A DNA stretch of 64,000 nt from Flavobacteriales bacterium (GCA_015075325.1 JABTUP010000009.1:1-64000), one strand, 5' to 3'. Counted from the stretch's first letter, positions 34,912-45,072 are shown. Notes: a model not told the origin generated them from the sequence alone. Numbers and translations are program-made.

Positions 34912-35124
34912 TTAGTTTATTTTTATTTCGTGGTTGTTGTACTGTACAACATCACCTTTATAAAGTTTTTTTCGTTTTCTAAATTCAATTTCGTTATTGT
35001 ATTTAACTTGCCCATCTTCAATTACAATATTGGCGTGTCCGCCTGTTTCGCACAAACCTAGTAATTTAAGTAGTTTGTTTAGTTCGACGTATTCGGCAGA
35101 AAGTTCAAAATCGAGTTTTATCAT
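34912..35124 (-). CDS. S4-domain RNA-binding protein (YbcJ-like)
   Basis: A 70-residue protein that is essentially one S4 RNA-binding fold: EYVELNKLLKLLGLCETGGHANIVI, then GQVKYNNEIEFRKRKKLYKGDVV. Resembles E. coli YbcJ and Bacillus YaaA-type proteins with likely ribosome or RNA targets. Its ATGA overlaps the stop of the upstream hydrolase gene by 4 nt. Confidence 0.88.
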   Translation of the reverse strand: MIKLDFELSAEYVELNKLLKLLGLCETGGHANIVIEDGQVKYNNEIEFRKRKKLYKGDVVQYNNHEIKIN

Positions 35125-36098
35125 TGCTCGTATTCTGGATTTAAAAAGTTTTTAACTGAAGCATTAAATTCTTTTTGAGCTTCAAAAAATGGATAATGAG
35201 CGGCATGTTGTAAAACTTCTAATCTGGCATTTTGTAGGTTGTCTTGTAATAATTGTGAAGATGCAAAAGGAACATTATCTAAATCGCCTAAAATAATTAG
35301 CGTTGGGCATTCTATAGCAGTCATGTTTTCAGTAATGTTATAGTTAAAAAAGTTTTTTTCCATAATACTATTAACAATTAACATGTTGTTTGCCGATTCT
35401 TCTGTAAAGTTCATTGATGCATAAAGTTCGTCAATTTTTGATTGGTCAGCTAAATTTACTTTGTCACCAATTTTTATAGCTTCAAGTACGGTTTCAGGAT
35501 TTCTTTTATCAAAATCTTTTGAGCTCATTACTTTAACTAAGTTTTTAATATCCTCATCTGTTCGTTTATTTTGCATGTTTCTAAACATTTGGTCGAAATA
35601 TTCAGAGTTTGCTGGAGCAGGAGAGATTAATATTAAATTTTTAAGATTGTTAGGATATTTTTTTCCATAATTTACAGCCAAAATCGCACCAAATGAGTGT
35701 CCTGCAAGAATGAGTTTTTCAATTTTTAAATGAGTTCTAATGGCTTCTAAATCTTCAACAAATTGGTCGATATTAATTGAAGTGGTATCTTTAGGAAAGT
35801 CGGTTTTTCCACAACCTCTTTGGTCGTAAAAAATGATTTGATATTTTTCTGCTAGTTTTTCAAAATGTGGAGCTAAATAATTATGAAATAAACCTGGTCC
35901 ACCATGTAAAACAACGATAGGCTCTCCCGTTCCCATTTTTTTGATGTAATGAGAAACGCCATTAATAGAAACATTTTCATCAATAGTTTCTATAGCAATT
36001 TCGGTGTTTTGTTGTGTGTTATCTTGTTTTGTTTTATCTCCACAAGAGTTAAGAGCTATAATGGTAATGGTAAAAAAACAAATTCGAATAAAGTTCAT
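35121..36098 (-). CDS. Alpha/beta hydrolase lipoprotein (proline iminopeptidase-like)
   Basis: A 325-residue protein with a lipoprotein signal: hydrophobic residues 6-17 then ALNSC lipobox. The alpha/beta fold shows the oxyanion HGGPGLFHNY, DQRGCGKTDFP typical of proline iminopeptidases, nucleophile elbow GHSFGAILA, and a C-terminal QHAAHYPFFE with the catalytic His. It likely cleaves N-terminal residues from peptides in the periplasm or at the outer membrane. Lies 3 nt after rpe and overlaps the S4 gene. Confidence 0.88.
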   Translation of the reverse strand: MNFIRICFFTITIIALNSCGDKTKQDNTQQNTEIAIETIDENVSINGVSHYIKKMGTGEPIVVLHGGPGLFHNYLAPHFEKLAEKYQIIFYDQRGCGKTDFPKDTTSINIDQFVEDLEAIRTHLKIEKLILAGHSFGAILAVNYGKKYPNNLKNLILISPAPANSEYFDQMFRNMQNKRTDEDIKNLVKVMSSKDFDKRNPETVLEAIKIGDKVNLADQSKIDELYASMNFTEESANNMLIVNSIMEKNFFNYNITENMTAIECPTLIILGDLDNVPFASSQLLQDNLQNARLEVLQHAAHYPFFEAQKEFNASVKNFLNPEYEQ

Positions 36099-36101
36099 TG
36101 A

Positions 36102-36749
36102 TTATATATTTTTTAATTCATGAATAGTTTTAATAGGATTGGCTGAATTAAAAACAAAACTTCCAGCAACTAAAACATCGGCACCAGCATTAATTAGTTT
36201 TTTGGCATTGGCAGAAGTAACTCCACCGTCAATTTCAATTAACGCTTTTGAGTTTTTGGATTTAATTATTTCCTTTAATTTTTCAATTTTTGAGTAAGTA
36301 TTTTCAATAAAAGACTGACCACCAAAACCAGGATTTACGCTCATAATAAGCACCAAGTCTAAGTCGGCTATAATGTCTTCTAAAACAGAAACATTGGTGT
36401 GAGGATTTAACGACACTCCAGCCTTCATTCCTTCAGATTTAATAGCTTGAATAGTTCTATGTAAATGTGTACATGCTTCGTAGTGAACGGTTAAAATATC
36501 TGCACCAACAGCTTTAAAATCTTTGATGTATTTATCTGGTTCAACAATCATTAAATGAACATCAAATACTTTGGTTGAATGTTTTCTAATTGCTTTTATA
36601 ATGGGCATTCCAAAAGAAATATTTGGAACAAAAACACCGTCCATTACATCAATATGAAACCAATCTGCATCGCTTTTATTTAACATTTCACAAGCCGTTT
36701 GAAGGTTTGCAAAATCGGCAGAAAGAATAGATGGAGCTATTAAATGCAT
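36102..36749 (-). CDS. rpe: Ribulose-phosphate 3-epimerase
   Basis: A 215-residue TIM-barrel epimerase of the pentose phosphate pathway. Hallmarks are APSILSADFANL, WFHIDVMDGVFVPNISFG with metal His and Asp, VFDVHLMIVEPDKY, MSVNPGFGGQSFI and EIDGGVT. First gene of the rpe-hydrolase-S4-PRTase unit. Confidence 0.96.
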   Translation of the reverse strand: MHLIAPSILSADFANLQTACEMLNKSDADWFHIDVMDGVFVPNISFGMPIIKAIRKHSTKVFDVHLMIVEPDKYIKDFKAVGADILTVHYEACTHLHRTIQAIKSEGMKAGVSLNPHTNVSVLEDIIADLDLVLIMSVNPGFGGQSFIENTYSKIEKLKEIIKSKNSKALIEIDGGVTSANAKKLINAGADVLVAGSFVFNSANPIKTIHELKNI

Positions 36750-36824
36750 TTTAATGTTTTATTGTGTGCAAATTTATTAAATATGATGAGTAAAAAAAAC
36801 AGTTGGTAAAAAACCTATTAACAA

Positions 36825-36858
36825 AAAAGGCTGTTTCTTTTTTTAGAAACAGCCTTTT
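36825..36858 (-). terminator. Terminator after the HU gene
   Basis: AAAAGGCTGTTTCT (36825-36838) pairs perfectly with AGAAACAGCCTTTT (36845-36858) around six Ts. On the minus strand it follows the HU stop by 20 nt. Confidence 0.88.
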
Positions 36859-36878
36859 AAAATAATTTTAGATGCAAA

Positions 36879-37151
36879 TTATTTCACTTTGTCTGCTAAA
36901 GCAGCACCAGCTTTAAATCTAACAACTTTTTTAGCTGCAATTTTGATTTCTTTACCTGTTTGTGGATTTCTACCAGTTCTAGCAGATCTTTTAGAAACAG
37001 ACCATGTTCCAAATCCAATTAAAGTAACTTTGTCACCTTTTTTTAATGCTTTTGTTGCAGCACCAGTTAAAGCTTCAATTGCACTTTTTGCACTTGCTTT
37101 TGATAATTTAGCTTCTTTAGCTATTGCATCGATTAATTCTGCTTTGTTCAT
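36879..37151 (-). CDS. HU family DNA-binding protein
   Basis: A 90-residue [24 protein letters not shown] at the N-terminal helices and the DNA-binding arm [25 protein letters not shown] bends and compacts DNA and supports recombination, including CRISPR spacer integration in some systems (IHF role in type I-E is the known case; here only inference). It has its own consensus promoter and terminator, fitting high expression. Confidence 0.96.
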   Translation of the reverse strand: MNKAELIDAIAKEAKLSKASAKSAIEALTGAATKALKKGDKVTLIGFGTWSVSKRSARTGRNPQTGKEIKIAAKKVVRFKAGAALADKVK

Positions 37152-37201
37152 TTTATTGATTTTTTTAGGTTAAACATTAAATTTGTTCGATAATTATAGA
37201 A

Positions 37202-37231
37202 CAAATATAGACGAATTCCATTTTTATGCAA
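37202..37231 (-). promoter_or_regulatory. Consensus promoter of the HU gene
   Basis: Minus strand: TTG (37231-37229), 19-nt spacer, TATATTTG (37209-37202). Exact consensus. Start of transcription would be near 37196, 45 nt before the HU ATG. Confidence 0.78.
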
Positions 37232-37316
37232 CTTTATCAATCAAAAAACTACGCAAATGTTGATAAATCAATTGTTATTGTTAATAACTGAGCTTTTATT
37301 ATTTAAAACCAGCAGA

Positions 37317-37889
37317 TTATTTATCATTTCCACTAATTATTCTAGATATAATGCCTTTTTGAGTTGATAGTTCTGCTAATAAAACTCCACCAAAGTGTAA
37401 AACTATAAATGCAACAAGGTAGTAAATAGATAAGATGTGAATTTCTTCCATGGGTTCTTTTAGTTTTTTTGGACCTAGTTCTATAATTAAACCTGTAATT
37501 AATGAAATAGCTGTGCAGAAATAAAATACAAGGTATACCCAATATTGAAATTTAGTTTTTACATCTATATTTTTTTGAAATGGATTGGTAAATTTCATTT
37601 CTCCAAAAAATGGGAGAATCATTCTAATAACGTATAATCCAACTAAAACATAACCAATATAAATATGCCATTCCCACATTGGTTTTCTAATAAGTTTGGC
37701 TAATTTAATCGACTGTTCTTCACTCAATTGCTGGTCGGTTGTGGATAGGTAGTTTTGAATAATGTCAGAAACATTGTTTTTGTTCATCCAATTTAATCTT
37801 AAAAAGATGGTTAAAAGCAGAAATAACATACAAAAAGCAATTGCCCAGTGTAAAATTCGAAATGTTTTGGTGTAGGTTCTATTTTCCAT
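37317..37889 (-). CDS. Cytochrome b561-type membrane protein
   Basis: A 190-residue protein with four membrane helices. Paired heme-ligand His candidates are in RILHWAIAF (helix 1), WEWHIYIGYVL (helix 2) and VAFIVLHFGGVLL (helix 4), with EEIHILSIYY before it; this fits the Ni-Fe hydrogenase/b561 b-type cytochrome group that moves electrons across the inner membrane. Partner dehydrogenase unknown. It overlaps the 3' end of the Kdo transferase gene by 11 nt. Confidence 0.85.
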   Translation of the reverse strand: MENRTYTKTFRILHWAIAFCMLFLLLTIFLRLNWMNKNNVSDIIQNYLSTTDQQLSEEQSIKLAKLIRKPMWEWHIYIGYVLVGLYVIRMILPFFGEMKFTNPFQKNIDVKTKFQYWVYLVFYFCTAISLITGLIIELGPKKLKEPMEEIHILSIYYLVAFIVLHFGGVLLAELSTQKGIISRIISGNDK

Positions 37890-39105
37890 AATTGTTTAGT
37901 TTATTTAGTAATTGGTTTGTTGCACCTTTATTATTATTTATATAATTTTTGCTGTTTGTTTTATATTCGTTTAAATTTGAAAGTATTAGTTCTATTTTTT
38001 TTACAAAGTCATTGCTGTTTGCAATGGAGAACCCTCCGTTAAAAGCTATTATTTCGTCAGCTTCATGAAATTTATGGTGTTTTGGCCCAAATAAAACCAC
38101 ATTTCCAAAGCTAGCTGGTTCCAAAATATTGTGTAAAGCACCGGTAAAACCTCCGCCAATAAGTGCAATGTCGGAATATTGATACATGTTTGCTAACAAA
38201 CCAATACTATCAACAATTAAAATGGTTGTGCTGGTTATATTTTCATTATTTGCTTTACTGTAGCGTAATGTTTTTTGTTGAATATTTTTTTCAATCTCAA
38301 TAAGGTGTTTTTCGCTAATGTCGTGTGGAGCGATAATAAGTTTTTGTTCTGGATTCAATTTTATATAATCAGCTAAAATTTTTTCTTCGGGCTGCCAAGT
38401 GCTTCCTCCAATTATTAACAACGAATTTCCTTTGAATTTTTCGATTAAAGGCAATTGTTTTGGGTGTAGTGAGTTTTCATAAACTCTATCGAAACGGGTA
38501 TCTCCACTTAAGGTAACATTTGTGAAATTATTGGCTAACAATAACTCTTTGGAATAGTTGTTTTGAACAAAAAAATGAGTGAAACCATGCAGTACTTTTT
38601 TATACCATTTTCCGTACCATTTAAAAAACAGTTGATTATCTCTAAAAACTCCAGAAATTAAATAAGTTGGAATATTATTTTGCTTTAGCTGATTGATGTA
38701 GTTGAACCAAAATTCGTACTTCACAAAAAATGCCATTTTGGGTTTGGTAATTTTTAAAAATTGTTGGGCGTTGTATTTGGTGTCTATTGGTAAGTAAAAA
38801 ACATAATCGAGTAGTGGGTCGTTTTTTCTAATTTCGTAACCTGAAGGAGAAAAGAATGTAACCAGTATTTTAAATGAGGGATTGTGCTGTTTTAATTTTT
38901 CAATAACAGGTTTTGCTTGTTCGTACTCGCCTAAACTTGCACAATGAAACCACACAATTTCATCAGCCAAATTTACAGTTGATTGAATGTGTTGAAGTAT
39001 ATTTTTTCTTCCATCAATCCATTGCTTGGCTTTTTGGTTGAAAAATGAAAAAATACTAACGGCAAAGGAGTAAAAATAAAGGAGAATATGGTACAAAAAA
39101 GACAT
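37879..39105 (-). CDS. waaA: 3-deoxy-D-manno-octulosonic acid (Kdo) transferase
   Basis: WaaA adds Kdo to lipid A precursor at the inner membrane. The 408-residue GT-B protein has an N-terminal membrane anchor, the catalytic Glu in WFHCASLGEYEQAKPVI, ISGVFRDNQLFFKWYG, GGSTWQPEE and the donor-binding GGGFTGALHNILEPASFG near the C-terminus. The cell therefore makes Kdo-type LPS. It starts 5 nt after the beta-barrel gene upstream. Confidence 0.95.
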   Translation of the reverse strand: MSFLYHILLYFYSFAVSIFSFFNQKAKQWIDGRKNILQHIQSTVNLADEIVWFHCASLGEYEQAKPVIEKLKQHNPSFKILVTFFSPSGYEIRKNDPLLDYVFYLPIDTKYNAQQFLKITKPKMAFFVKYEFWFNYINQLKQNNIPTYLISGVFRDNQLFFKWYGKWYKKVLHGFTHFFVQNNYSKELLLANNFTNVTLSGDTRFDRVYENSLHPKQLPLIEKFKGNSLLIIGGSTWQPEEKILADYIKLNPEQKLIIAPHDISEKHLIEIEKNIQQKTLRYSKANNENITSTTILIVDSIGLLANMYQYSDIALIGGGFTGALHNILEPASFGNVVLFGPKHHKFHEADEIIAFNGGFSIANSNDFVKKIELILSNLNEYKTNSKNYINNNKGATNQLLNKLNNYGK

Positions 39106-39110
39106 GGAAA

Positions 39111-39872
39111 TTAATCGTAGTAGTATTCGTCTTTGGTTCGTTTGTTTAGTCTAATTATCCAGCCAACATTAAAGCCATATTGAACATTTGACATGTAATC
39201 GGTATCTGGTTTTTCGGTATCGTAATTAAATTTTCTTAAGCTTTTAGTTTGTCCATACACAAAATCAAATCCACCATAAAAATTTAAAAATCTATTTTTA
39301 CTTAAGTGCATGTAACCTAAAAATCCATTTGCAGCATAACCAAACGATAAACGGTCGTATCCTTTTTTGTATTCATCAGAAAGACTTTGAATTTCATCTT
39401 TAAAAGCAATTCTAATTTTATGGTGAATTGTTCCTAAACCTCCATAAACCAATATTCCTGAGTTACTATTTTTTGTTAAAACATTAAATAATTTTCCGAA
39501 AGTTAGAAAAAAAGTAGAACCTCTTTCTTCCAAATAAATATAAGTTAATCGACCTTGGTCGTCAATTACTAAACCATCAGCTGTTTTAAGGTTGTCAACA
39601 ATGGTTTTTTCATTTACTTTACTGCCCCAATTAAAATTTCCTTTAATACCGTAATACCAATGTTTTTTATTTTTAAAAGCAAACGAACCACCTGCCGAAA
39701 AATTTCTGCCAAATCTATCAGCAACTTGAGCACCTTTCCACATAATTCCATAATTTGCAGTTATCATTGGTATGGTAAAAGCAGAATCTTGAACTTGCAC
39801 TTTTGTTCGTCCATATTGTGCAAAAGCAGCCTGAAATGTAAATAAAATAAGTAAAGTAAAAAGGTACTTCAT
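39111..39872 (-). CDS. Outer-membrane beta-barrel-like secreted protein
   Basis: A 253-residue protein with a clear signal peptide (LFTLLILFTFQAAFA, cleavage before Q). The body alternates Gly/aromatic and charged residues (WYYGIKGNFNWGSK, NVGWIIRLNKR), as in small outer-membrane barrels. Similar proteins sit next to waaA in other Bacteroidota. Function unknown, possibly linked to LPS or the envelope. Confidence 0.75.
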   Translation of the reverse strand: MKYLFTLLILFTFQAAFAQYGRTKVQVQDSAFTIPMITANYGIMWKGAQVADRFGRNFSAGGSFAFKNKKHWYYGIKGNFNWGSKVNEKTIVDNLKTADGLVIDDQGRLTYIYLEERGSTFFLTFGKLFNVLTKNSNSGILVYGGLGTIHHKIRIAFKDEIQSLSDEYKKGYDRLSFGYAANGFLGYMHLSKNRFLNFYGGFDFVYGQTKSLRKFNYDTEKPDTDYMSNVQYGFNVGWIIRLNKRTKDEYYYD

Positions 39873-40006
39873 TGTTTTTAAATAAATACAAAGAAACGAA
39901 TAAAAGTTATAATTAATTGTATGACTTTTAATAGGGTAAAATTAACACTTATAATATAGTTTTTATTTAATTTAGCAGCCATTGTTCAATAAAGATATAT
40001 TAAGTA

Positions 40007-41134
40007 ATGAATATACAAATGGTTGACCTAAAGGGTCAGTATCAAAAAATAAAATCAGAGATTGATGCGGCAGTTATTGGTGTTATGGAATCTACTGCAT
40101 ACATTAATGGACCAGAGGTTCAATCTTTTCAAAAAGAATTAGAAAACTACTTGGGAGTTAAACACGTTATTCCATGTGCAAATGGTACTGATGCACTTCA
40201 AATTGCGTTAATGGCTTTGGGGTTAAAACCAGGCGACGAAGTAATTACTTCAGACTTTACTTTTGCTGCAACCGTTGAAGTAATTGGTTTATTGCAACTT
40301 ACACCCGTTTTGGTAGATGTTGATCCGCATACGTTTAACATGGATGTAGAAAAGTTTAAAAAGGCAATTACTCCGAAAACCAAAGCAGTTGTTCCAGTTC
40401 ATTTGTTTGGTCAATGTGCCAACATGGAAGAGATTCTTAAAATAGCTGCAGAGCATAAAATTTATGTGGTAGAAGATACGGCTCAGGCTATTGGAGCAAA
40501 ATATACTTTTAGCAATGGTGTTACTAAACAAGCAGGAACAATGGGAGAAATAGGAACAACATCTTTTTTTCCATCAAAAAATTTAGGTTGTTATGGTGAT
40601 GGAGGTGCTATTTTTACCAATGATGATAATTTAGCTGCAGTTTGCCGTTCAATAGTTAATCATGGAATGGGCGAACGGTACTACTATGAGCGTTTAGGAG
40701 TTAATTCTCGATTAGATTCTATTCAAGCAGCTATACTTCGAATTAAATTAAGGCATTTAGATAGCTATGCAGCAGCAAGAAATAAAGCAGCAAGTTTTTA
40801 CGATAATGCTTTCGCTTCATGCGAGAAAATAAAAACACCAGTAAGAGAAAAGAAATCAACTCACGTTTTTCATCAATATACTTTGGTTGGTTGTGGATTT
40901 AATCATTTTGAACTACAAAAACACCTAGTAACAAAAGGAATTCCATGTATGATTTATTACCCAGTTCCATTGCATACCCAAGCGGCTTACAAAACACCAC
41001 AAATGAAACACGAAGATTTTGAAGTAACTAACGCATTGTGCGAATCGGTATTTTCATTACCAATGCATACCGAATTAACAGAAGAGCAATTAAAATACAT
41101 CACCGAATCGGTGTTGGAATTTGTAAACAAATAA
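40007..41134 (+). CDS. DegT/DnrJ/EryC1 aminotransferase (WbpE-like)
   Basis: A 375-residue PLP-dependent sugar aminotransferase. The PLP Lys is in TSFFPSKNLGCYGDGG, VPVHLFGQCANM and EDTAQAIGA are family motifs. With the WbpA-, WbpB- and WbpD-like genes below it fits the C3 transamination of UDP-3-keto-GlcNAcA, giving the 3-amino sugar. First gene of nine read in one direction for nucleotide sugars. Confidence 0.9.
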   Translation: MNIQMVDLKGQYQKIKSEIDAAVIGVMESTAYINGPEVQSFQKELENYLGVKHVIPCANGTDALQIALMALGLKPGDEVITSDFTFAATVEVIGLLQLTPVLVDVDPHTFNMDVEKFKKAITPKTKAVVPVHLFGQCANMEEILKIAAEHKIYVVEDTAQAIGAKYTFSNGVTKQAGTMGEIGTTSFFPSKNLGCYGDGGAIFTNDDNLAAVCRSIVNHGMGERYYYERLGVNSRLDSIQAAILRIKLRHLDSYAAARNKAASFYDNAFASCEKIKTPVREKKSTHVFHQYTLVGCGFNHFELQKHLVTKGIPCMIYYPVPLHTQAAYKTPQMKHEDFEVTNALCESVFSLPMHTELTEEQLKYITESVLEFVNK

Positions 41135-41145
41135 ATAAAGAAAAA

Positions 41146-42459
41146 ATGAATATTGCAGTAATAGGAACAGGTTATGTTGGTTTAGTTTCAGGTACGTGTT
41201 TTGCCGAAACAGGAAATAACGTAACCTGTGTTGATATTAATGAGGCAAAAGTAACCAAAATGAGAAATGGAGAAATTCCAATTTATGAACCTCATTTGGA
41301 TGTTTTGTTTGAACGTAACATTAAACAAGGAAGATTAAAATTTACTACAGATATTAATGAAGCTATTCAAGATGCTAAAATTATCTTTTTAGCTTTGCCA
41401 ACCCCTCCTGATGAAGATGGTTCGGCTGATTTATCCTACATTTTAGGAGTAGCTGATACATTGGGTAAGATAATTAAAGATTACAAAGTTATTGTAGATA
41501 AAAGTACCGTTCCTGTTGGAACTGCCGAAAAAGTAAGATTAGCCATTGCAAAAAATGCAACCGTTGATTTTGATGTGGTTTCAAACCCAGAATTCTTAAG
41601 AGAAGGGTATGCAGTTGACGATTTTCTAAAACCAGATAGAGTGGTTATCGGGACATCATCAGAAAAAGCAAGAGAAATAATGGAACACCTTTATAAACCT
41701 TATGTTCGTCAAGGAAATCCAATTATTTTTATGGACGAAAAATCGGCAGAATTAACCAAATATGCTGCTAACTCATTTTTAGCAACAAAAATTACCTTTA
41801 TGAACGAAATTGCTAACTTCTGTGAAAAAGTTGGGGCAGATGTGGATATGGTTCGAATTGGAATAGGTTCTGATACGAGAATTGGAAAACGATTTTTGTT
41901 TCCAGGTATAGGATATGGAGGTAGTTGTTTTCCAAAAGATGTTCAAGCTTTAGCAAAATCTGGAAAAGAATACGGTTATGATTTTGGGATTTTAGATGCT
42001 GTAATGCGTATTAACGAAGAGCAAAAAACCATTATTGTTCCTAAAATTAAAGATTACTTTAAAGGAGATTTAAAAGGGAAACGAATAGCCATTTGGGGTT
42101 TAGCTTTTAAACCCGATACCGACGATATTAGAGAGGCACCAGCATTGTATATCATTAATGAATTATTAAATGAAGGTGCTGATATTGTTGCTTACGACCC
42201 AGAAGCGATGGAAAATGTGAGAGAAAAATTTGGTAATAAAATTTCATTTGCGAACGATAGAGATGAAGCGATAAAAAATGCAGACGCACTTGTAATAGCA
42301 ACAGAATGGCAATTGTTTAGAAATCCTGACTTTGATAAATTGGCTTCAAATATGAAACAAAAAGTAATATTTGATGGACGAAATCTTTATGATATTAAAG
42401 AAATGAAAGATTTAGGATTTTATTATGCTAGTATTGGTCGTATTTTAGTAAAAGGATAA
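41146..42459 (+). CDS. ugd: UDP-glucose 6-dehydrogenase
   Basis: A 437-residue dehydrogenase oxidising UDP-glucose to UDP-glucuronate with two NAD+. Rossmann motif MNIAVIGTGYVGLVSGTCFAE, catalytic Cys in GYGGSCFPKDVQAL, DKSTVPVGTAEKV and SNPEFLREG are present. The ATG at 41146 is 11 nt after the aminotransferase stop and starts directly at the Rossmann fold. It supplies the substrate for the UDP-xylose synthase that follows 3 nt later. Confidence 0.96.
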   Translation: MNIAVIGTGYVGLVSGTCFAETGNNVTCVDINEAKVTKMRNGEIPIYEPHLDVLFERNIKQGRLKFTTDINEAIQDAKIIFLALPTPPDEDGSADLSYILGVADTLGKIIKDYKVIVDKSTVPVGTAEKVRLAIAKNATVDFDVVSNPEFLREGYAVDDFLKPDRVVIGTSSEKAREIMEHLYKPYVRQGNPIIFMDEKSAELTKYAANSFLATKITFMNEIANFCEKVGADVDMVRIGIGSDTRIGKRFLFPGIGYGGSCFPKDVQALAKSGKEYGYDFGILDAVMRINEEQKTIIVPKIKDYFKGDLKGKRIAIWGLAFKPDTDDIREAPALYIINELLNEGADIVAYDPEAMENVREKFGNKISFANDRDEAIKNADALVIATEWQLFRNPDFDKLASNMKQKVIFDGRNLYDIKEMKDLGFYYASIGRILVKG

Positions 42460-42462
42460 AAA

Positions 42463-43449
42463 ATGAAACGAGTTTTAATTACAGGTGCTGCAGGTTTTTT
42501 AGGTTCACATCTTTGCGATAGATTTTTAAAAGAAGGTTATTATGTAATAGCAATGGATAATTTGATTACAGGTGATTTAAGAAACATAGAGCACCTAAAG
42601 AATAATCCAAATTTTGAATTTATCAATCATGATGTTTCTAATCATATTGATTTAAAAGGAGAACTCGATTATATTTTACATTTTGCATCACCAGCTTCGC
42701 CAATTGATTATTTAAAAATTCCTATTCAAACATTAAAAGTAGGTTCGTTGGGAACTCATAATTTATTAGGTTTAGCTAAAGCAAAAGGTGCTAGAATGCT
42801 TATTGCATCTACTTCTGAAGTATATGGTGACCCAAAAGTTCATCCACAAACTGAAGAATATTGGGGAAATGTTAATCCAATAGGACCAAGAGGAGTTTAC
42901 GATGAAGCAAAGCGTTTTCAGGAAGCAATTACAATGGCATACCACCGTTATCATGGTGTAGAAACTCGAATTGTTCGAATTTTTAATACTTATGGACCAC
43001 GTATGCGATTAAATGATGGTCGAGTTTTACCAGCATTTATAGGACAAGCATTGCGTGGCGAAGATTTAACTGTTTTTGGAAAAGGAAATCAAACCCGTTC
43101 GTTTTGCTATGTAGATGATTTAATTGAAGGTATTTACCGTTTGTTGATGAGTGATTATGCTGAACCAGTAAATATTGGAAATCCTGACGAAATCACGATT
43201 TTAGAATTTGCCGAAGAAATTATAAAACTTACGGGAACAAATCAAAAAATAATTTTTAAAGAATTACCAGTTGATGATCCAATGCAACGTCAACCAAATA
43301 TTGATAAAGCACGTACCATATTGGGTTGGGAGCCAAAAGTTAGTAGAGCAGAGGGTTTAAAAATAACGTATGACTATTTTAGAAATCTGTCGAAAGAAGA
43401 TTTGTACAAAATAGACCATAAAAATTTTGATGATTACGTAAAAAAATAA
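42463..43449 (+). CDS. UDP-glucuronate decarboxylase (UDP-xylose synthase)
   Basis: A 328-residue short-chain dehydrogenase. [14 protein letters not shown] binds [24 protein letters not shown] and [14 protein letters not shown] are highly specific to [13 protein letters not shown] holds the catalytic Tyr-x3-Lys. It converts UDP-glucuronate to UDP-xylose. Tight spacing with ugd (3 nt) forms a two-step route. Confidence 0.93.
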   Translation: MKRVLITGAAGFLGSHLCDRFLKEGYYVIAMDNLITGDLRNIEHLKNNPNFEFINHDVSNHIDLKGELDYILHFASPASPIDYLKIPIQTLKVGSLGTHNLLGLAKAKGARMLIASTSEVYGDPKVHPQTEEYWGNVNPIGPRGVYDEAKRFQEAITMAYHRYHGVETRIVRIFNTYGPRMRLNDGRVLPAFIGQALRGEDLTVFGKGNQTRSFCYVDDLIEGIYRLLMSDYAEPVNIGNPDEITILEFAEEIIKLTGTNQKIIFKELPVDDPMQRQPNIDKARTILGWEPKVSRAEGLKITYDYFRNLSKEDLYKIDHKNFDDYVKK

Positions 43450-43450
43450 G

Positions 43451-44026
43451 ATGAATAATTATTTTGCACACGAAACAGCTGTTATTGATGATGGTTGTAA
43501 GATTGGAGAGGGAACAAAAATTTGGCATTTTTCACACATAATGCCAAATTGTGTTTTAGGACAAAACTGTAATATTGGTCAAAATGTAGTGATATCTCCA
43601 GAAGTTGTTTTAGGAAACAATGTAAAAGTTCAAAACAATGTTTCTATATACACCGGAGTAACTTGCGATGACGATGTTTTTTTAGGGCCTTCAATGGTTT
43701 TTACCAATGTAATTAACCCAAGAAGTGCGGTAAATAGAAGAAATGAATACTTAAAAACACATGTTGGTAGGGGAGCTTCTATTGGAGCAAACGCAACTAT
43801 AGTTTGTGGTCATAATATAGGTGAATTTGCATTTATTGGAGCTGGAGCTGTAGTTACAAAAAATATTCCAGCTTATTCACTTTGGGTTGGTAATCCTGCA
43901 AAACAAATGGGATGGGTAAGTGAATACGGTCATCGATTAAAATTTGATAATAAGGGAATCGCTTTTTGCCCTGAAACCAAAGAAAAATATTGTTTAGAGA
44001 ATAATAATGTAAAAAAAATAGGTTAA
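43451..44026 (+). CDS. Hexapeptide-repeat N-acetyltransferase (WbpD/WlbB-like)
   Basis: A 191-residue left-handed beta-helix acetyltransferase. Hexapeptide turns run from IGEGTKIWHFSHIMPNCVLG to IGAGAVVTKNIPAYSLWVGNPA; WHFSHIM holds the catalytic His. WbpD/WlbB acetylate the 3-amino group of UDP-GlcNAc(3NH2)A, which fits the neighbours. Its last base is shared with the ATG of the next gene. Confidence 0.92.
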   Translation: MNNYFAHETAVIDDGCKIGEGTKIWHFSHIMPNCVLGQNCNIGQNVVISPEVVLGNNVKVQNNVSIYTGVTCDDDVFLGPSMVFTNVINPRSAVNRRNEYLKTHVGRGASIGANATIVCGHNIGEFAFIGAGAVVTKNIPAYSLWVGNPAKQMGWVSEYGHRLKFDNKGIAFCPETKEKYCLENNNVKKIG

Positions 44027-45072
44027 TGATTGCTGAAAATAAAAAAATAAAATTCGCTGTTTTAGGTTGTGGGCATATCGGTAAACGCCATGCCGAAATG
44101 ATAATAGGAAATGCAGAAGCAGAATTGATTGCATTGTGTGACGCTGGAAATAAAGAAAATTTAGGAATTGAAAAATACAATGTCCCATTTTTTAGTTCAG
44201 TTGATGATTTATTAAACTCGGGTTTAGAAATAGATGTGGTAAATGTTTGTACGCCTAATGGGTTACATGCAGAACATTCAATTAAGGCATTAGAAAAAAA
44301 ATACCACGTAGTTTGCGAGAAACCAATGGGTTTAACAAAGGCAGAATGTGAAGAAGTTATTTTTAAAGCACTTCAAGTTTCGAAAAATTTTTTCTGTGTA
44401 ATGCAAAACAGGTATTCTCCTCCATCTGTTTGGATAAAAGAAATAGTAGAAAAAAAGGTTTTAGGTGAGCTTTTTATGGTTCAACTGAACTGTTATTGGA
44501 ATAGAGATGATAGATATTACAAAAAAGGTGGATGGAAAGGAACTCAACATTTAGATGGAGGAACTTTATTTACCCAATTTTCGCATTTTATAGACATTAT
44601 GTATTGGTTGTTTGGCGATATTACTAACATTCAAGCAAAATTTAAAGATTTTACACACCAAAAATCAACCGATTTTGAAGATTCGGGTTTTGTAAATTTC
44701 GATTTTGTTAATGGTGGAATGGGTTGTATTAACTATTCTACTTCAATAGCTACTCAAAATTTAGAAAGTAGCATTACAATTATTGGAGAAAAAGGAAGTG
44801 TAAAAATTGGTGGTCAATACATGAATGAGGTTGAAGTTTGTAATATTGATGATTATGAAATGCCAAAACTAGCTGCAGCAAATCCGCCAAACGATTATGG
44901 CCCATACAAAGGTTCGGCTGCAAATCATCACTATGTAATCGAAAATGTTATCGATACCTTAAAAGGTAGAACAACTGCCACTACAAATGCTTTAGAAGGG
45001 TTAAAAGTTGTTGATATTATTGAACGAATTTATGCTTTAAGAGATAAGTCTCTTTTAAAAAATAACAATTAG
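44026..45072 (+). CDS. Gfo/Idh/MocA oxidoreductase (WbpB/WlbA-like)
   Basis: A 348-residue NAD(P)-dependent sugar dehydrogenase. VLGCGHIGKRHAEMI binds nucleotide, CEKPMGLTKAECEE is the family EKP motif, and KGGWKGTQHLDGGTLFTQFSHFIDIMYWL holds the active-site His. WbpB/WlbA oxidise C3 of UDP-GlcNAcA before transamination by WbpE. Overlaps the acetyltransferase stop by 1 nt (TAATG). Confidence 0.92.
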   Translation: MIAENKKIKFAVLGCGHIGKRHAEMIIGNAEAELIALCDAGNKENLGIEKYNVPFFSSVDDLLNSGLEIDVVNVCTPNGLHAEHSIKALEKKYHVVCEKPMGLTKAECEEVIFKALQVSKNFFCVMQNRYSPPSVWIKEIVEKKVLGELFMVQLNCYWNRDDRYYKKGGWKGTQHLDGGTLFTQFSHFIDIMYWLFGDITNIQAKFKDFTHQKSTDFEDSGFVNFDFVNGGMGCINYSTSIATQNLESSITIIGEKGSVKIGGQYMNEVEVCNIDDYEMPKLAAANPPNDYGPYKGSAANHHYVIENVIDTLKGRTTATTNALEGLKVVDIIERIYALRDKSLLKNNN